A DNA stretch of 64,000 nt, from positions 1 to 64,000 of the forward strand of contig JADJMI010000017.1 of NCBI GenBank assembly GCA_016709665.1, read 5' to 3'. Below are positions 18,144 to 27,583 of this stretch, piece after piece. Position 1 is the stretch's first letter; every line of letters starts with the position of its first letter. The notes below the pieces were generated by a model. That model searched no databases, was not told where the DNA came from, and saw nothing but the letters and a program-made list of their open reading frames with translations. Origin of the DNA: Betaproteobacteria bacterium. Its GTDB lineage: Bacteria; Pseudomonadota; Gammaproteobacteria; Burkholderiales; Usitatibacteraceae. The position numbers and the translations under genes were made by a program.

Positions 18144-18401
18144 ATGCGGGTGCTGGTGCCGAGCGCGTTGCAGAGCTACACCGGCGCGAACTGGGTCGAG
18201 GCCGAGGGCGCGACGCTCGGCGAAGTGCTCGCCGACCTCGACCGACGCTACCCGGGCATCCGCTTCCGCATGATCGACGAGCGGGACAGGCCCCGCCCGC
18301 ACGTGCGCTTCTTCCACCGCAAGGAGGCGGTGCACGACCTCGCCGCGGCGCTCGCGCCCGGCGAGGAACTGCTCATCGTGCAGGCGCTGAGCGGGGGGTG
18401 A
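18144..18401 (+). CDS. MoaD/ThiS-family ubiquitin-like protein
   Basis: The 85-residue protein ends in LSGG, the diglycine tail that MoaD and ThiS use to carry sulfur as a thiocarboxylate. Its start lies two bases after the stop of the BNR-repeat gene, so they are surely co-transcribed. Activation by an E1-like enzyme (MoeB/ThiF) would be needed; none is encoded nearby. Whether it serves molybdopterin synthesis, another sulfur transfer or protein tagging is open. Confidence 0.8.
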   Translation: MRVLVPSALQSYTGANWVEAEGATLGEVLADLDRRYPGIRFRMIDERDRPRPHVRFFHRKEAVHDLAAALAPGEELLIVQALSGG

Positions 18402-18405
18402 AGGC

Positions 18406-19482
18406 TCACGGCCCGCCTTGCAGGCGGCAGCAGCGCCCGTAGGCGACACCGGTATTGGAGTTGGTCGGATTCTCGTTGCGAAACGCGCAGAATTGAGTAT
18501 TGCTACCCGGAAACTGTCGCGAACTCACGATCCGGCCATCGAATGTGGACATCGTGCAGCCCCCGCTCACGATCGTGTACCCCGCCGCACAAGCGGGGGA
18601 CGAGCCCGTGCCGGTGCTGTTGGCGTTCACGGTGATGTTCGAGGAAACGGTTTCCACGCAATCCAGGGGCGGCACCGGCGCCTGGATGAAGTAGCCCACC
18701 ATGTCGATCACCAGGTGGGTCGCGGTGGCGGCATAGATCGACAACTCGTTGGCCGAGGCCCCCTGGTCCAGCTTCACGATGGCGAAGTTGCCCCGGATAT
18801 CGCCCGCCGCGTAGTTCACGGTCGCGGCGAGCGGCTGGGCAGCCAGGAAGGGGAATGCGGTGATGTACCCCGCGGCCGGCGGCGTCACCACGGTGAAATT
18901 GAATGCCCCGGCGGCGAACGAGCCGGCGGCACCCGCCCCGCCACAGTTCGTGGCCGAACCGCCCTGGAACGAATAGTCGGAGACCGCGGTCACGTCGAAG
19001 TGACGCGCGGTGTTGGTCGCGATCTGCCCGCCGGCCAGCCGGGTGTCGGCGATGCGGCACGGCGCGATGGGCACGAAGACCAGGTCCGTCCCGATGTCGC
19101 CCAGCGCCTTCGGCTGGACCGAACCGGAACCGGCCGGCCCGGCGAGCAGGCCGGGCGGGGGCACGAGGATCGCGTTCATCTCGTCGAACGTCCGCGCCTT
19201 CAGCGCGAGTTCCAGCGTGGGGATCGGAACCTGCGCGAACGTGCCGGCCATGTCGTTCACCCAGACGGACTCTTCCAGTTGGTAGGTCTCGGCGACCTGG
19301 CTTCGCCACTTGCCGACCAGCTTCTGGACGAGGGCCGCGCGGTGGGCCGTGGAACCGTCCGCGGCGTTGCCGGAAGCATCCAGCGCCGCGGCACCCGACG
19401 CGCTTTGCGCGCCGATGGCGGGAACGATGAAAGCGGGCAGCGCGACCAGCCCGCAGGCAATCAGGAACTTCAGGCGCTTCAT
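18406..19482 (-). CDS. secreted protein of unknown function, paralogue of the gene at 21.1 kb
   Basis: The 358-residue protein has a signal peptide (IACGLVALPAFIVPAIGAQ). After an N-terminal helical part it carries a beta-rich domain with PCRIADTRLAGG, GGSATNCGG, PLAATVNYAAGDIRGNFAIVKL and HLVIDMVGYF. Similar strings occur in bacterial surface proteins and are not tied to an enzyme. The C-terminal third is cysteine-rich (CAAGYTIVSGGC, RCCRL). The middle domain closely resembles that of the 284-residue protein at 21097-21951, so they arose by duplication. It converges with the MoaD-like gene with four bases between stops. Confidence 0.75.
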   Translation of the reverse strand: MKRLKFLIACGLVALPAFIVPAIGAQSASGAAALDASGNAADGSTAHRAALVQKLVGKWRSQVAETYQLEESVWVNDMAGTFAQVPIPTLELALKARTFDEMNAILVPPPGLLAGPAGSGSVQPKALGDIGTDLVFVPIAPCRIADTRLAGGQIATNTARHFDVTAVSDYSFQGGSATNCGGAGAAGSFAAGAFNFTVVTPPAAGYITAFPFLAAQPLAATVNYAAGDIRGNFAIVKLDQGASANELSIYAATATHLVIDMVGYFIQAPVPPLDCVETVSSNITVNANSTGTGSSPACAAGYTIVSGGCTMSTFDGRIVSSRQFPGSNTQFCAFRNENPTNSNTGVAYGRCCRLQGGP

Positions 19483-19529
19483 GGTGGAATCTCCAGTCGA
19501 AAGGAACTGCTTCGCGGGATAACCCCGCA

Positions 19530-20963
19530 TCACCTGCCCGGCGCCTTGTGCGGCCGCTTCACGGCGACCTTCACCCATTCCCCACCCCGGAACTTCGCTC
19601 CCTCGGGCAGGCCGTTCATCGCCGCGAGAACCGGCACCGCGAGCGCCCCCTCCGCCCGCTTCGAAAGCGCGCCGAGGTCCTCCCCCGCCTTCGCCGCCAC
19701 GATGCGAAGGCGCATCTCGGTGATGGAGGCGCGCTCCGCGTCGGTGAGCGGGCGCAGGCTGTCGGCCACGGCCTTCACCAGCGGGCGGTGCGATTCCGGC
19801 CCGATGCCGATCATCTGGTAGACGTTGCCCTTGAGCACGATCCACAGGAAGTACAGGTGCATCGGCTCCTTGCCGCTCGTGTCGGTGACGTAGACCGCGC
19901 GCGCCGGCAGCCCGCCCGCGGTCGTGCCCACGATCTCCGAGGGCTTGGTGCGGTACTGCTTCGCGAGCTTGTCGGAGAATGTCGCGGCGATCTTCGGCAG
20001 GTCCGCCGCCTCGCCCTTGCCGGCGATGCCCAGGACCGCGACGCCTTTCTTGTCGGGCGCCATCGCCGCGACGGCGGTGTGCGAATTGTCGACCGCCCAA
20101 CCCTTCGGAAAGACGATGCGGAAGCCCAGGTCCGGGTGCAGGAACGACGCGTCCTTCACGACGCCCTCGGACGGGTTGGTGCCCACGAGCAGGCCGTCGA
20201 GCCGCTTGTAGAACGCGGCCTCGTTCGGCGCGACGGGCTTCGCGGGCGCCGGCTTGATCGTCGCGGCGCGCTGGTTGAGCGTGCCCACGCGCTCGGGCGT
20301 GGTGGGATGGCTGTCGAAGAAGCTCGGCGAGCGCTTCTCGCTCGTGAGCGTGCCGATGAAGCGCTCCATGCGATCGAGGATGGCCGCCATCGCCTTCGGG
20401 TCGTACCCGGCCGCCGCCGCGAGGGGTTGGCCGAGGGTATCGGCCTCGCGCTCCTGGTCGCGGCTGTAGCCCGCGGCCACGGCCTCGAAGGGCTTGCCGG
20501 CTAGCGTGGCGAGGTCCTCGCTCACGATGCCGCCCACGATCTGGCCCGGCAGCGCGAGCAGGCCCAGGCCGAACTCCTTGCGCATCTGCCTCACCGAGTG
20601 GCGGCGCTCGACGTGCTGGATCTCGTGCGCGAGCACGCCGGCGAGTTCGTCCTCGGTCTTCGCGAGCGCGAGAAGCCCCCGGGAGACATAGACGTAACCG
20701 CCCGGCACCGCGAAGGCGTTGGGCTCGATCTGGTCGACGACGGTGAACTTGTAGGTGAACTGTCGCGAGGGCAACGCGGCGGCCACGCGCTGGCCGACGC
20801 GCTCGAGGTACTCGTTCAGCGCCTTGTCGTCGATGAGGCCGATCTGCTCCTCGACGCTCTTCGCGGTCTCCTCGCCGATCTTGCGGTCGACCTCGGTGCT
20901 GGGAAGGCCCACGCAGGCGGAGAGCAGGAGCGCCGCGCTGGCGGCGATAAGGCGACGGATCAT
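19530..20963 (-). CDS. M48-family periplasmic metalloprotease (lipoprotein)
   Basis: The 477-residue protein begins with a lipoprotein signal (ALLLSACVG) and has an M48 peptidase domain with zinc motif HEIQHVERRH and the third ligand in EREADTLG. The remaining 200 residues form a separate domain seen in M48 proteins of this layout. Relatives such as BepA and LoiP clear misfolded outer-membrane proteins. It lies between two paralogous secreted-protein genes on the same strand, which might be co-regulated. Confidence 0.87.
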   Translation of the reverse strand: MIRRLIAASAALLLSACVGLPSTEVDRKIGEETAKSVEEQIGLIDDKALNEYLERVGQRVAAALPSRQFTYKFTVVDQIEPNAFAVPGGYVYVSRGLLALAKTEDELAGVLAHEIQHVERRHSVRQMRKEFGLGLLALPGQIVGGIVSEDLATLAGKPFEAVAAGYSRDQEREADTLGQPLAAAAGYDPKAMAAILDRMERFIGTLTSEKRSPSFFDSHPTTPERVGTLNQRAATIKPAPAKPVAPNEAAFYKRLDGLLVGTNPSEGVVKDASFLHPDLGFRIVFPKGWAVDNSHTAVAAMAPDKKGVAVLGIAGKGEAADLPKIAATFSDKLAKQYRTKPSEIVGTTAGGLPARAVYVTDTSGKEPMHLYFLWIVLKGNVYQMIGIGPESHRPLVKAVADSLRPLTDAERASITEMRLRIVAAKAGEDLGALSKRAEGALAVPVLAAMNGLPEGAKFRGGEWVKVAVKRPHKAPGR

Positions 20964-21096
20964 GGAGCACCGTGTAGGGGAAGTCTGAAACCGCCGATTC
21001 TAGGCGATCGGCGCGATGCCGACAGGACGGAGAGAGCCGGGCCTGCGCCCGGCCTTCTCCGGAAAACGACCGCCGGGGCGGCGGATCTCAAGGGGG

Positions 21097-21951
21097 TCAG
21101 CGACCCGGCACGCGACAGCAGGTGCGCGAGGCGCGCAAGGTCTGATTGGTGGAGTCGCCGTTTCTCGCCGAGCAGGTGCCGCTCTGGAAGTACACCAGCG
21201 GCATCAGCCAGGAGGTCGTCTCGCAGTTCGTCGCCGTCTGGGTGTAGCCGACGGCACAGGCAGGCGCGACTGCATTCCCCGTGCCTCCGTTGGGGCCGAT
21301 GACGAGGTCGGTATTCGCCGTCTCCACGCACTGCAGCGCCGTCGCGAGCGGCGGTGCGAAGTAGCCCACGATGTCCGCGACGACGTGGGTCTGCGTGGCG
21401 GCGTAGATGGTGAAGTCGAAGGACGAGAGCGGGTTGGGAATCTGCACGATCGCGAAGTTGCCGCGAACCACGTCGGTCGCCAGGTAGTTCACGGTGGCGG
21501 CTAGGGGCTTCGTGGTGCCGAACGGGTAGACCGTGAGATAGCCGCCGTTCAGCGGCGAGACGATCGTGAAATTGACGGCGACCGCGGTCGCGCTCAATCC
21601 GAGGGTCCCGCAGTTGGTTGCCGAGCCACCCTGGCTCGCGAAATTAGATGCGTTGATGGCGACGAAACTCCGGCTGCTGTTCGTCGCGATGGCGCCGGCC
21701 GCCGTGCTGCGCGTATCGACGATGCGGCAGGGCTGGACGGCGGTGTAGACGAGGTCCTGGTTGAGGTCGCCGAACTTCGCGGGCGCGATGTCGACGACGA
21801 TGTCGGACGGGTTGCCGGAAGGCGCTTTCCCGGCCCCGGCCGCATCGGTCGGAATCCGGCCGTCCGGCCCCAGTTGTGCGGCGCCTGCAGGGATGCACAG
21901 TACCGACGTGGCTGCCGCAAGGCAGGCCACCAAGCTGCTGAATTTGTTCAT
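21097..21951 (-). CDS. secreted protein of unknown function, paralogue of the gene at 18.4 kb
   Basis: The 284-residue protein has a signal peptide and the same beta-rich core as its neighbour: PCRIVDTRSTAAG, GGSATNCGTLG, PLAATVNYLATDVVRGNFAI and HVVADIVGYF. It lacks the long N-terminal helical part and has its own cysteine-rich tail (CCRVPGR). ATG 21951 is preferred over ATG 21966 because AAAGGGG lies just upstream at good spacing. Function is unknown. Confidence 0.75.
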   Translation of the reverse strand: MNKFSSLVACLAAATSVLCIPAGAAQLGPDGRIPTDAAGAGKAPSGNPSDIVVDIAPAKFGDLNQDLVYTAVQPCRIVDTRSTAAGAIATNSSRSFVAINASNFASQGGSATNCGTLGLSATAVAVNFTIVSPLNGGYLTVYPFGTTKPLAATVNYLATDVVRGNFAIVQIPNPLSSFDFTIYAATQTHVVADIVGYFAPPLATALQCVETANTDLVIGPNGGTGNAVAPACAVGYTQTATNCETTSWLMPLVYFQSGTCSARNGDSTNQTLRASRTCCRVPGR

Positions 21952-22258
21952 GAAAACCCCTTTCATATCCCGATTGTCGGGTCGTCCCGCTCCTGGCCGC
22001 CGTCTCGTCCCGGGATCCCGAACACCAGTCGACATTGCCGTTCCGGAATTCTGAAACACGGCGGCCGCGAACGATGCCTGTCAAATGTCCCGCCTTTTGG
22101 GGACATACCCACAAGAAAAACATGGTTATTAAGTCTTGCGCAACGCAGCCCAAACAGCAATACGGATTTTTCGGCTGAATCACGCCATGAAAGTCGAGTT
22201 TTCGGCTTCGGAGAGCCGCGGGGCGAAGGCGACGGTCGCGACACCCATCCGGGCCCGC
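21952..22258. other. intergenic region, no gene seen
   Basis: This stretch separates the secreted-protein gene from the 3' end of the amt gene. It includes the secreted gene's promoter area. No conserved ORF, clear promoter, terminator or RNA gene was recognised. Confidence 0.5.
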
Positions 22259-22277
22259 TCAGGGGCTCGCGTAACTC
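22259..22277. repeat. 19-bp direct repeat, copy 1 (flanks amt)
   Basis: TCAGGGGCTCGCGTAACTC occurs here and, identically, at 23566-23584. The copies lie on either side of amt. After one mismatch the next three bases (ATG) also agree. Confidence 0.85.
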
Positions 22278-22283
22278 AATGGC

Positions 22284-23486
22284 CTAGGCCCGTTCTTCGC
22301 GCTCTGGCGTCGCGGTGATGCGGTGGATGGACAGGTCGGCTCCCTCGAATTCCTCCTCGGGATCCAGGCGGATGCCCATGGTCTTGCGCAACGCGCCGTA
22401 GATCGCGAAGCCTCCCGCGAGCGCGATGGCGATCCCCAGGGCCGTGCCCGCCACCTGGCTGGCGAGGGAGACGCCGCCGAGCCCGCCCAGCGCCTTCGAG
22501 CCGAAGATGCCGCACGCGATGCCGCCCCAGGCGCCGCACAGCCCGTGCAGAGGCCACACGCCCAGCACGTCGTCGATGCGCAGGCGGTTCTGCGTCGCGT
22601 TGAACATGATGACGAACAGGCCCCCGGCCACCGCCCCCGTTGCCAGCGCACCGAGCGGATGCATGACGTCGGAGCCCGCGCACACCGCCACGAGGCCTGC
22701 GAGCGGACCGTTGTGCACGAAGCCCGGATCGTTGCGGCCGACGACGAGGCCGGCGATCGTGCCGCCCGCCATCGCCATGAGCGAATTCGCGGCCACCAGG
22801 CCGGTGATCCTGTCGAGGGTCTGCGCGCTCATCACGTTGAAGCCGAACCACCCCACCGTCAGCACCCACGCGCCCAGGGCGAGGAAGGGAATGCTGGACG
22901 GGGGAAAGGCGAGGACGCGGCCGTCCTTCGTGTAGCGCCCCATGCGCGGACCCAGCAGCAGAACGGCGGCCAGGGCTATCCAGCCCCCCATGGCGTGCAC
23001 GACGACGGAGCCGGCGAAATCGTGGAACTCCGCGCCGAAGTGCCCCTTCAGGAAGCCCTGGATCCCGTAGGCCTGGTTCCAGGCGATGCCCTCGAAGAAG
23101 GGATACAGGAATCCCACCAGCATCAGCGTGGCGACCAGCTGGGGGTGAAACTTGAATCGCTCGGCGATACCGCCCGAGATGATCGCCGGGATCGCCGCCG
23201 CGAAGGTGAGCAGGAAGAAGAACTTCACCAGTTCGTAGCCGCCCTTGGCCGCGAGGGCCTCCGCGCCCGCGAAGAAGTTCACGCCGTAGGCGAGCGTGTA
23301 GCCCACGAAGAAGTAGGCGATGGTGGAGATGGAGAAATCCACCAGGATCTTCATCAGCGCATTGACCTGGTTCTTGCGCCGGACCGTGCCCAGCTCCAGG
23401 AAAGCGAATCCGGCGTGCATGGCGAGGACCATGATCGCGCCGAGCAGGACGAACAGGACGTCCGCCGACACCTTGAGCGTTTCCAC
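22284..23486 (-). CDS. amt: ammonium transporter (Amt family)
   Basis: The protein of about 400 residues has eleven hydrophobic segments and the Amt pore signature, with twin histidines in DFAGSVVVHAMGGW and GVWPLHGLCGAWGG. It conducts ammonium across the inner membrane. GTG at 23486 is preferred because AGGGAG precedes it at good spacing; a longer reading from GTG 23522 adds 12 residues not typical of Amt. No glnK/glnB lies next to it, unusual for amt loci. The gene is bounded by exact 19-bp direct repeats. Confidence 0.9.
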   Translation of the reverse strand: METLKVSADVLFVLLGAIMVLAMHAGFAFLELGTVRRKNQVNALMKILVDFSISTIAYFFVGYTLAYGVNFFAGAEALAAKGGYELVKFFFLLTFAAAIPAIISGGIAERFKFHPQLVATLMLVGFLYPFFEGIAWNQAYGIQGFLKGHFGAEFHDFAGSVVVHAMGGWIALAAVLLLGPRMGRYTKDGRVLAFPPSSIPFLALGAWVLTVGWFGFNVMSAQTLDRITGLVAANSLMAMAGGTIAGLVVGRNDPGFVHNGPLAGLVAVCAGSDVMHPLGALATGAVAGGLFVIMFNATQNRLRIDDVLGVWPLHGLCGAWGGIACGIFGSKALGGLGGVSLASQVAGTALGIAIALAGGFAIYGALRKTMGIRLDPEEEFEGADLSIHRITATPEREERA

Positions 23487-23565
23487 CTTCAGCTTCTCCC
23501 TTGATCGGGCGGTCTGCGCCACCCGAGCGCACTGTAGCGGATTGCGCGCCTTCCGGCTGGACGCA

Positions 23566-23584
23566 TCAGGGGCTCGCGTAACTC
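23566..23584. repeat. 19-bp direct repeat, copy 2 (flanks amt)
   Basis: This copy is identical to 22259-22277 and covers the last codons and stop of the YeeE-like gene. The copies are 1,307 bp apart with only amt between them. Confidence 0.85.
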
Positions 23585-24675
23585 GATGACGCTTCCGTTC
23601 CCTTCGCCGCGGAAACCGCCGCCGCCCGCTCCTGGGCGCGATCGACGACCCAATGGGTGATCGTCGCCGAGGCCCAGATCGTGCACAGGCTCACCCACAG
23701 GTCACCGTGAAGACCGCCGCCCCGAGACGCCCGCCCCGACCGCGCAGCCCCCGGCGAGCATCCGCCGAAGCCATGAGCAACGCTCCGCGATGTAGCGGCG
23801 CATCGACCGGCCATCCTGGAAGCCCTCCAGCTTGAGTTCCCGCCACGCGAGCGCCGACACGAAGGCGCCCAGGGCGACGCCGGGCACGAGGCCGATGTCG
23901 AACTTGAGCGCGTGCCCCGGCGGCGAGAGCACGAGCATCAGCGTGTCGGCCGCCGGGCCGGTGAACGACAGGCCTGGACCGGGATCACGAGGTCGAACGC
24001 CGCGCGGGAGACGAGATAGGTCGCCCACCAGGCCAGGGCCACCATCACGCCCACCCCGATGGCGCCGAACCAGCCCCAGAAGCGCACGCGCTGCCGCCAC
24101 GCCCAGAAGAGCGCCGCGGCGAGCCACACGGCGCCGAAGAGGATCCCGCCCTCGTGCCCCCAGCCGGTGATCGCGAGCAGGTCCCGCGCGGAGCCGCCCT
24201 CCACCGTCCACCAGCCCGAGATCGCGGCCCGCGCCGGCGACAGCAGGCCCGAGAGCGCGGACTGCGCCGTGACGGCGAACACGAGGCCCGACAGGAGCGC
24301 GCGCAGGTTGCCCTGCGCCGCGAGCACGAGCAGCCGGCTCGCGCAGCCGCGCGCGAGGATCATGCCGGTGCCGAAAAGCGCACCGCCGATGGCCGCGCCG
24401 GAAAGGCTGCCGCGCATCGCGAGCTGCCTCGCGTCGCTCACGTCGAGGGCGCCCGTGAGGACGAGCGCCTGCGTGAGGATCACCGCCGTCGAGAAGGTGA
24501 AGAGCCACACCGTGAGCCTGCCTTCGCGGGTGCCGCGCGCGAACTCGATCACGGCCGAGCGCATGCAGAAGCGGGAACGGTGGGCGAAGAAGCCGAAAAG
24601 CACGCCGATCACCCCGCCGGCGAGGGTGATGGTCCACATCTCGCCCACGCGGGCGAAGAGGGTCTCGAAGAGCAT
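23566..24675 (-). pseudogene. YeeE/YedE-family sulfur (thiosulfate) importer, multiple frameshifts
   Basis: The hydrophobic protein carries two YeeE/YedE repeats, each with the key Cys region (HRSRFCMRSA, LARGCASRL, LAGGCAVGAGVSG). TsuA/YeeE members import thiosulfate. The frame is broken at least five times: near 23971-23975 (between LVIPVQ and SFTGPAAD), three single-base losses in the RRYIA-to-MLAGG stretch around 23765-23800, and one or two more near 23700-23720 before WVSLCTIWASATITHWVVD. All look like missing G or C in runs. The gene is either a pseudogene or, more likely, poorly sequenced. The start is uncertain (24675 or 24696). It lies beside fisR and suits the sulfur module. Confidence 0.75.
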
Positions 24676-24747
24676 GGGGGCGGTCCAGCGCCGCATATTA
24701 GCAGATGCTGATATACGAAGCAGCCGGCGACCGCTTCCCGCAGGCGC

Positions 24748-26080
<1,333 letters not shown>

Positions 26081-26092
26081 GGGTGGCTCGAT

Positions 26093-26155
26093 ATGACTTA
26101 TTCGGCAGTCATGGTATCGCACGGATGCCATTTATGGCAGTTTCACGTGCGAAAC
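26093..26155. promoter_or_regulatory. three inverted repeats, candidate FisR upstream activating sites
   Basis: Three inverted repeats stand close together just upstream of fisR: ATGACT-N8-AGTCAT (26093-26112), TGCCA-TTTA-TGGCA (26126-26139) and GTTTC-ACGTGC-GAAAC (26140-26155). They lie 80-140 bases before the sigma-54-like promoter at 26234, the usual place for enhancer sites. Which of them FisR binds cannot be told from sequence. Confidence 0.5.
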
Positions 26156-26233
26156 CCCGGCTCCCCCGACCCCGGCCTGCCCATTCCTCATTGCAATCAA
26201 AGCCATGCGCGCAGGTCGCCGGCAACGCAGGCG

Positions 26234-26250
26234 TTGGCACGTTCCTTGAG
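26234..26250 (+). promoter_or_regulatory. sigma-54-type promoter before the persulfide dioxygenase gene
   Basis: TTGGCACG-TTCC-TTGAG matches the -24 element and spacing of sigma-54 promoters (TGGCACG-N4-TTGCW), with GA in place of GC at -12. The leader to ATG 26411 is about 150 bases. A GC-rich hairpin (CCGGC-CGG-GCCGG at 26362-26374) and six T residues at 26383-26388 lie in that leader and might act as an attenuator. Confidence 0.5.
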
Positions 26251-26410
26251 TATGGAATCGGCAACCCACCCCACAAGGCTCTCCCCCGGGAGACCCACCG
26301 AATGCGCGCCACCACCCAGCCCGAACTTGCCGACCGCGGCTCCCTCCCTGACGCGGGAAGGCCGGCCGGGCCGGTGGCGCGCTTTTTTATGCCCCGCCCC
26401 AAGCCCTGAC

Positions 26411-27160
26411 ATGGGCCTGCAGCCGGTGTTTCGCCAGTTCCTGCATGCCGACAGCGGCGCCTTCGCCTACCTCCTGGCGGACGCCGCGACCGGGGATGCC
26501 GTGCTGGTCGATCCCGTGCTGGGCGACGTCCCGCTGTACCACCGCGCGATGCGGGAGAACCGCCTGCGGCTCGACCGGGTCGTCGAGACCCACCTGCACG
26601 ACGACCACGTGAGCGGCGCGTGGGTGCTTCACGTCGGCACGGGCGCGCCGATCGCCGCCGGAAGCCGGTCCGGGATCGAAGTCGCGCAGCGCCTGCTCGA
26701 GGACGGCGAGATCGTGGACTTCGGCGGCGAATCGTTGCAGGCGATCGGGACTCCCGGGCACACGCCCGGTTGCATGAGCTACCTCTGGCGCGACCGCGTA
26801 TTCACCGGCGACACGATGCTGATCGGCGGCTGCGGCAGCGCCGAGCCGCCCGGCGGGAATCCCGGCCGCCTCTTCGACAGCCTCACGCGCCGCCTGTTGA
26901 CGTTGCCGGACGAGACGCTCGTTTGCCCCGGTCACGCGACCGGACGCCGCCGCGTCTCCTGCATCGGCGAGGAACGCGTGCTCAACCCGTGCCTCGCCGG
27001 CAAGTCGCGCGACGAGTTCATCGCCACCGCGCGCGCGGCGCCGCGCATCGCGCCCGCCGCCCGCGACATCCACCTCACCGTGAACGCCCGGGGCGGAGAC
27101 CCCGAGGGCGCGCATGCCGCCGGCCAGACGCGCGAAGCCGCGTGGGCCGACTACCACTGA
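26411..27160 (+). CDS. pdo: ETHE1-type persulfide dioxygenase
   Basis: The 249-residue metallo-beta-lactamase-fold protein has the motif THLHDDHVSG, then GTPGHTPGC and FTGDTMLIGGCGSAE, the pattern of ETHE1/PDO enzymes. These mononuclear iron enzymes oxidise glutathione persulfide to sulfite with O2. Divergent fisR and the sigma-54-like promoter upstream support this call. The sulfite formed could be oxidised by the SoxCD-like enzyme or exported by the TDT protein downstream. Confidence 0.9.
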   Translation: MGLQPVFRQFLHADSGAFAYLLADAATGDAVLVDPVLGDVPLYHRAMRENRLRLDRVVETHLHDDHVSGAWVLHVGTGAPIAAGSRSGIEVAQRLLEDGEIVDFGGESLQAIGTPGHTPGCMSYLWRDRVFTGDTMLIGGCGSAEPPGGNPGRLFDSLTRRLLTLPDETLVCPGHATGRRRVSCIGEERVLNPCLAGKSRDEFIATARAAPRIAPAARDIHLTVNARGGDPEGAHAAGQTREAAWADYH

Positions 27161-27187
27161 CAGGAGCCCTTCCCCCCCCGCCCCGTC

Positions 27188-27574
27188 GTGAAAGTCGCCG
27201 TCACCAGCCAGAACTTCCGCACCGTCACCGGCCACGCCGGCATGGCACGCCGGTTCATCGTGTTCGACGCATCGGCCGGATCGGGCGTGGCGGAAGTCAC
27301 GCGCCTCGACCTGCCGAGGGACATGGCCTTCCACGGGTTCGCGGGAGGTCCCCACCCCATCGACGGCGTGGAGATCCTCGTGACCGGCGGGGCCGGCGAC
27401 GGCTTCGTCGCGAAGATGGCCGCCCGCGGCATCCGCGTGGTGCGGTCGGGACAGCCCGACCCACGGGCCGCGGTGGAGGAGGTGATCCGCGGCGAGGTCA
27501 CGCCACCGCTCCCCCACGATCACGAGTCCCACGGGGACGCGGGAGGCTGTGGCTGCGGCCACGCCGCGCACTGA
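27188..27574 (+). CDS. NifX/NifB C-terminal-like (dinitrogenase Fe-Mo cofactor) protein
   Basis: The 128-residue protein begins at GTG 27188 and matches the small NifX/NifB-C fold (MKVAVTSQNFRTVTGHAGMARRF... ILVTGGAGDGFVAKMAARGI). Such proteins often bind metal clusters; many family members are not tied to nitrogen fixation. The C-terminus is rich in His and Cys (HDHESHGD, GGCGCGHAAH), a possible metal-binding tail. It lies 27 bases after the dioxygenase gene, in the same operon. Confidence 0.82.
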   Translation: MKVAVTSQNFRTVTGHAGMARRFIVFDASAGSGVAEVTRLDLPRDMAFHGFAGGPHPIDGVEILVTGGAGDGFVAKMAARGIRVVRSGQPDPRAAVEEVIRGEVTPPLPHDHESHGDAGGCGCGHAAH

Positions 27575-27583
27575 AGCCGGCTC

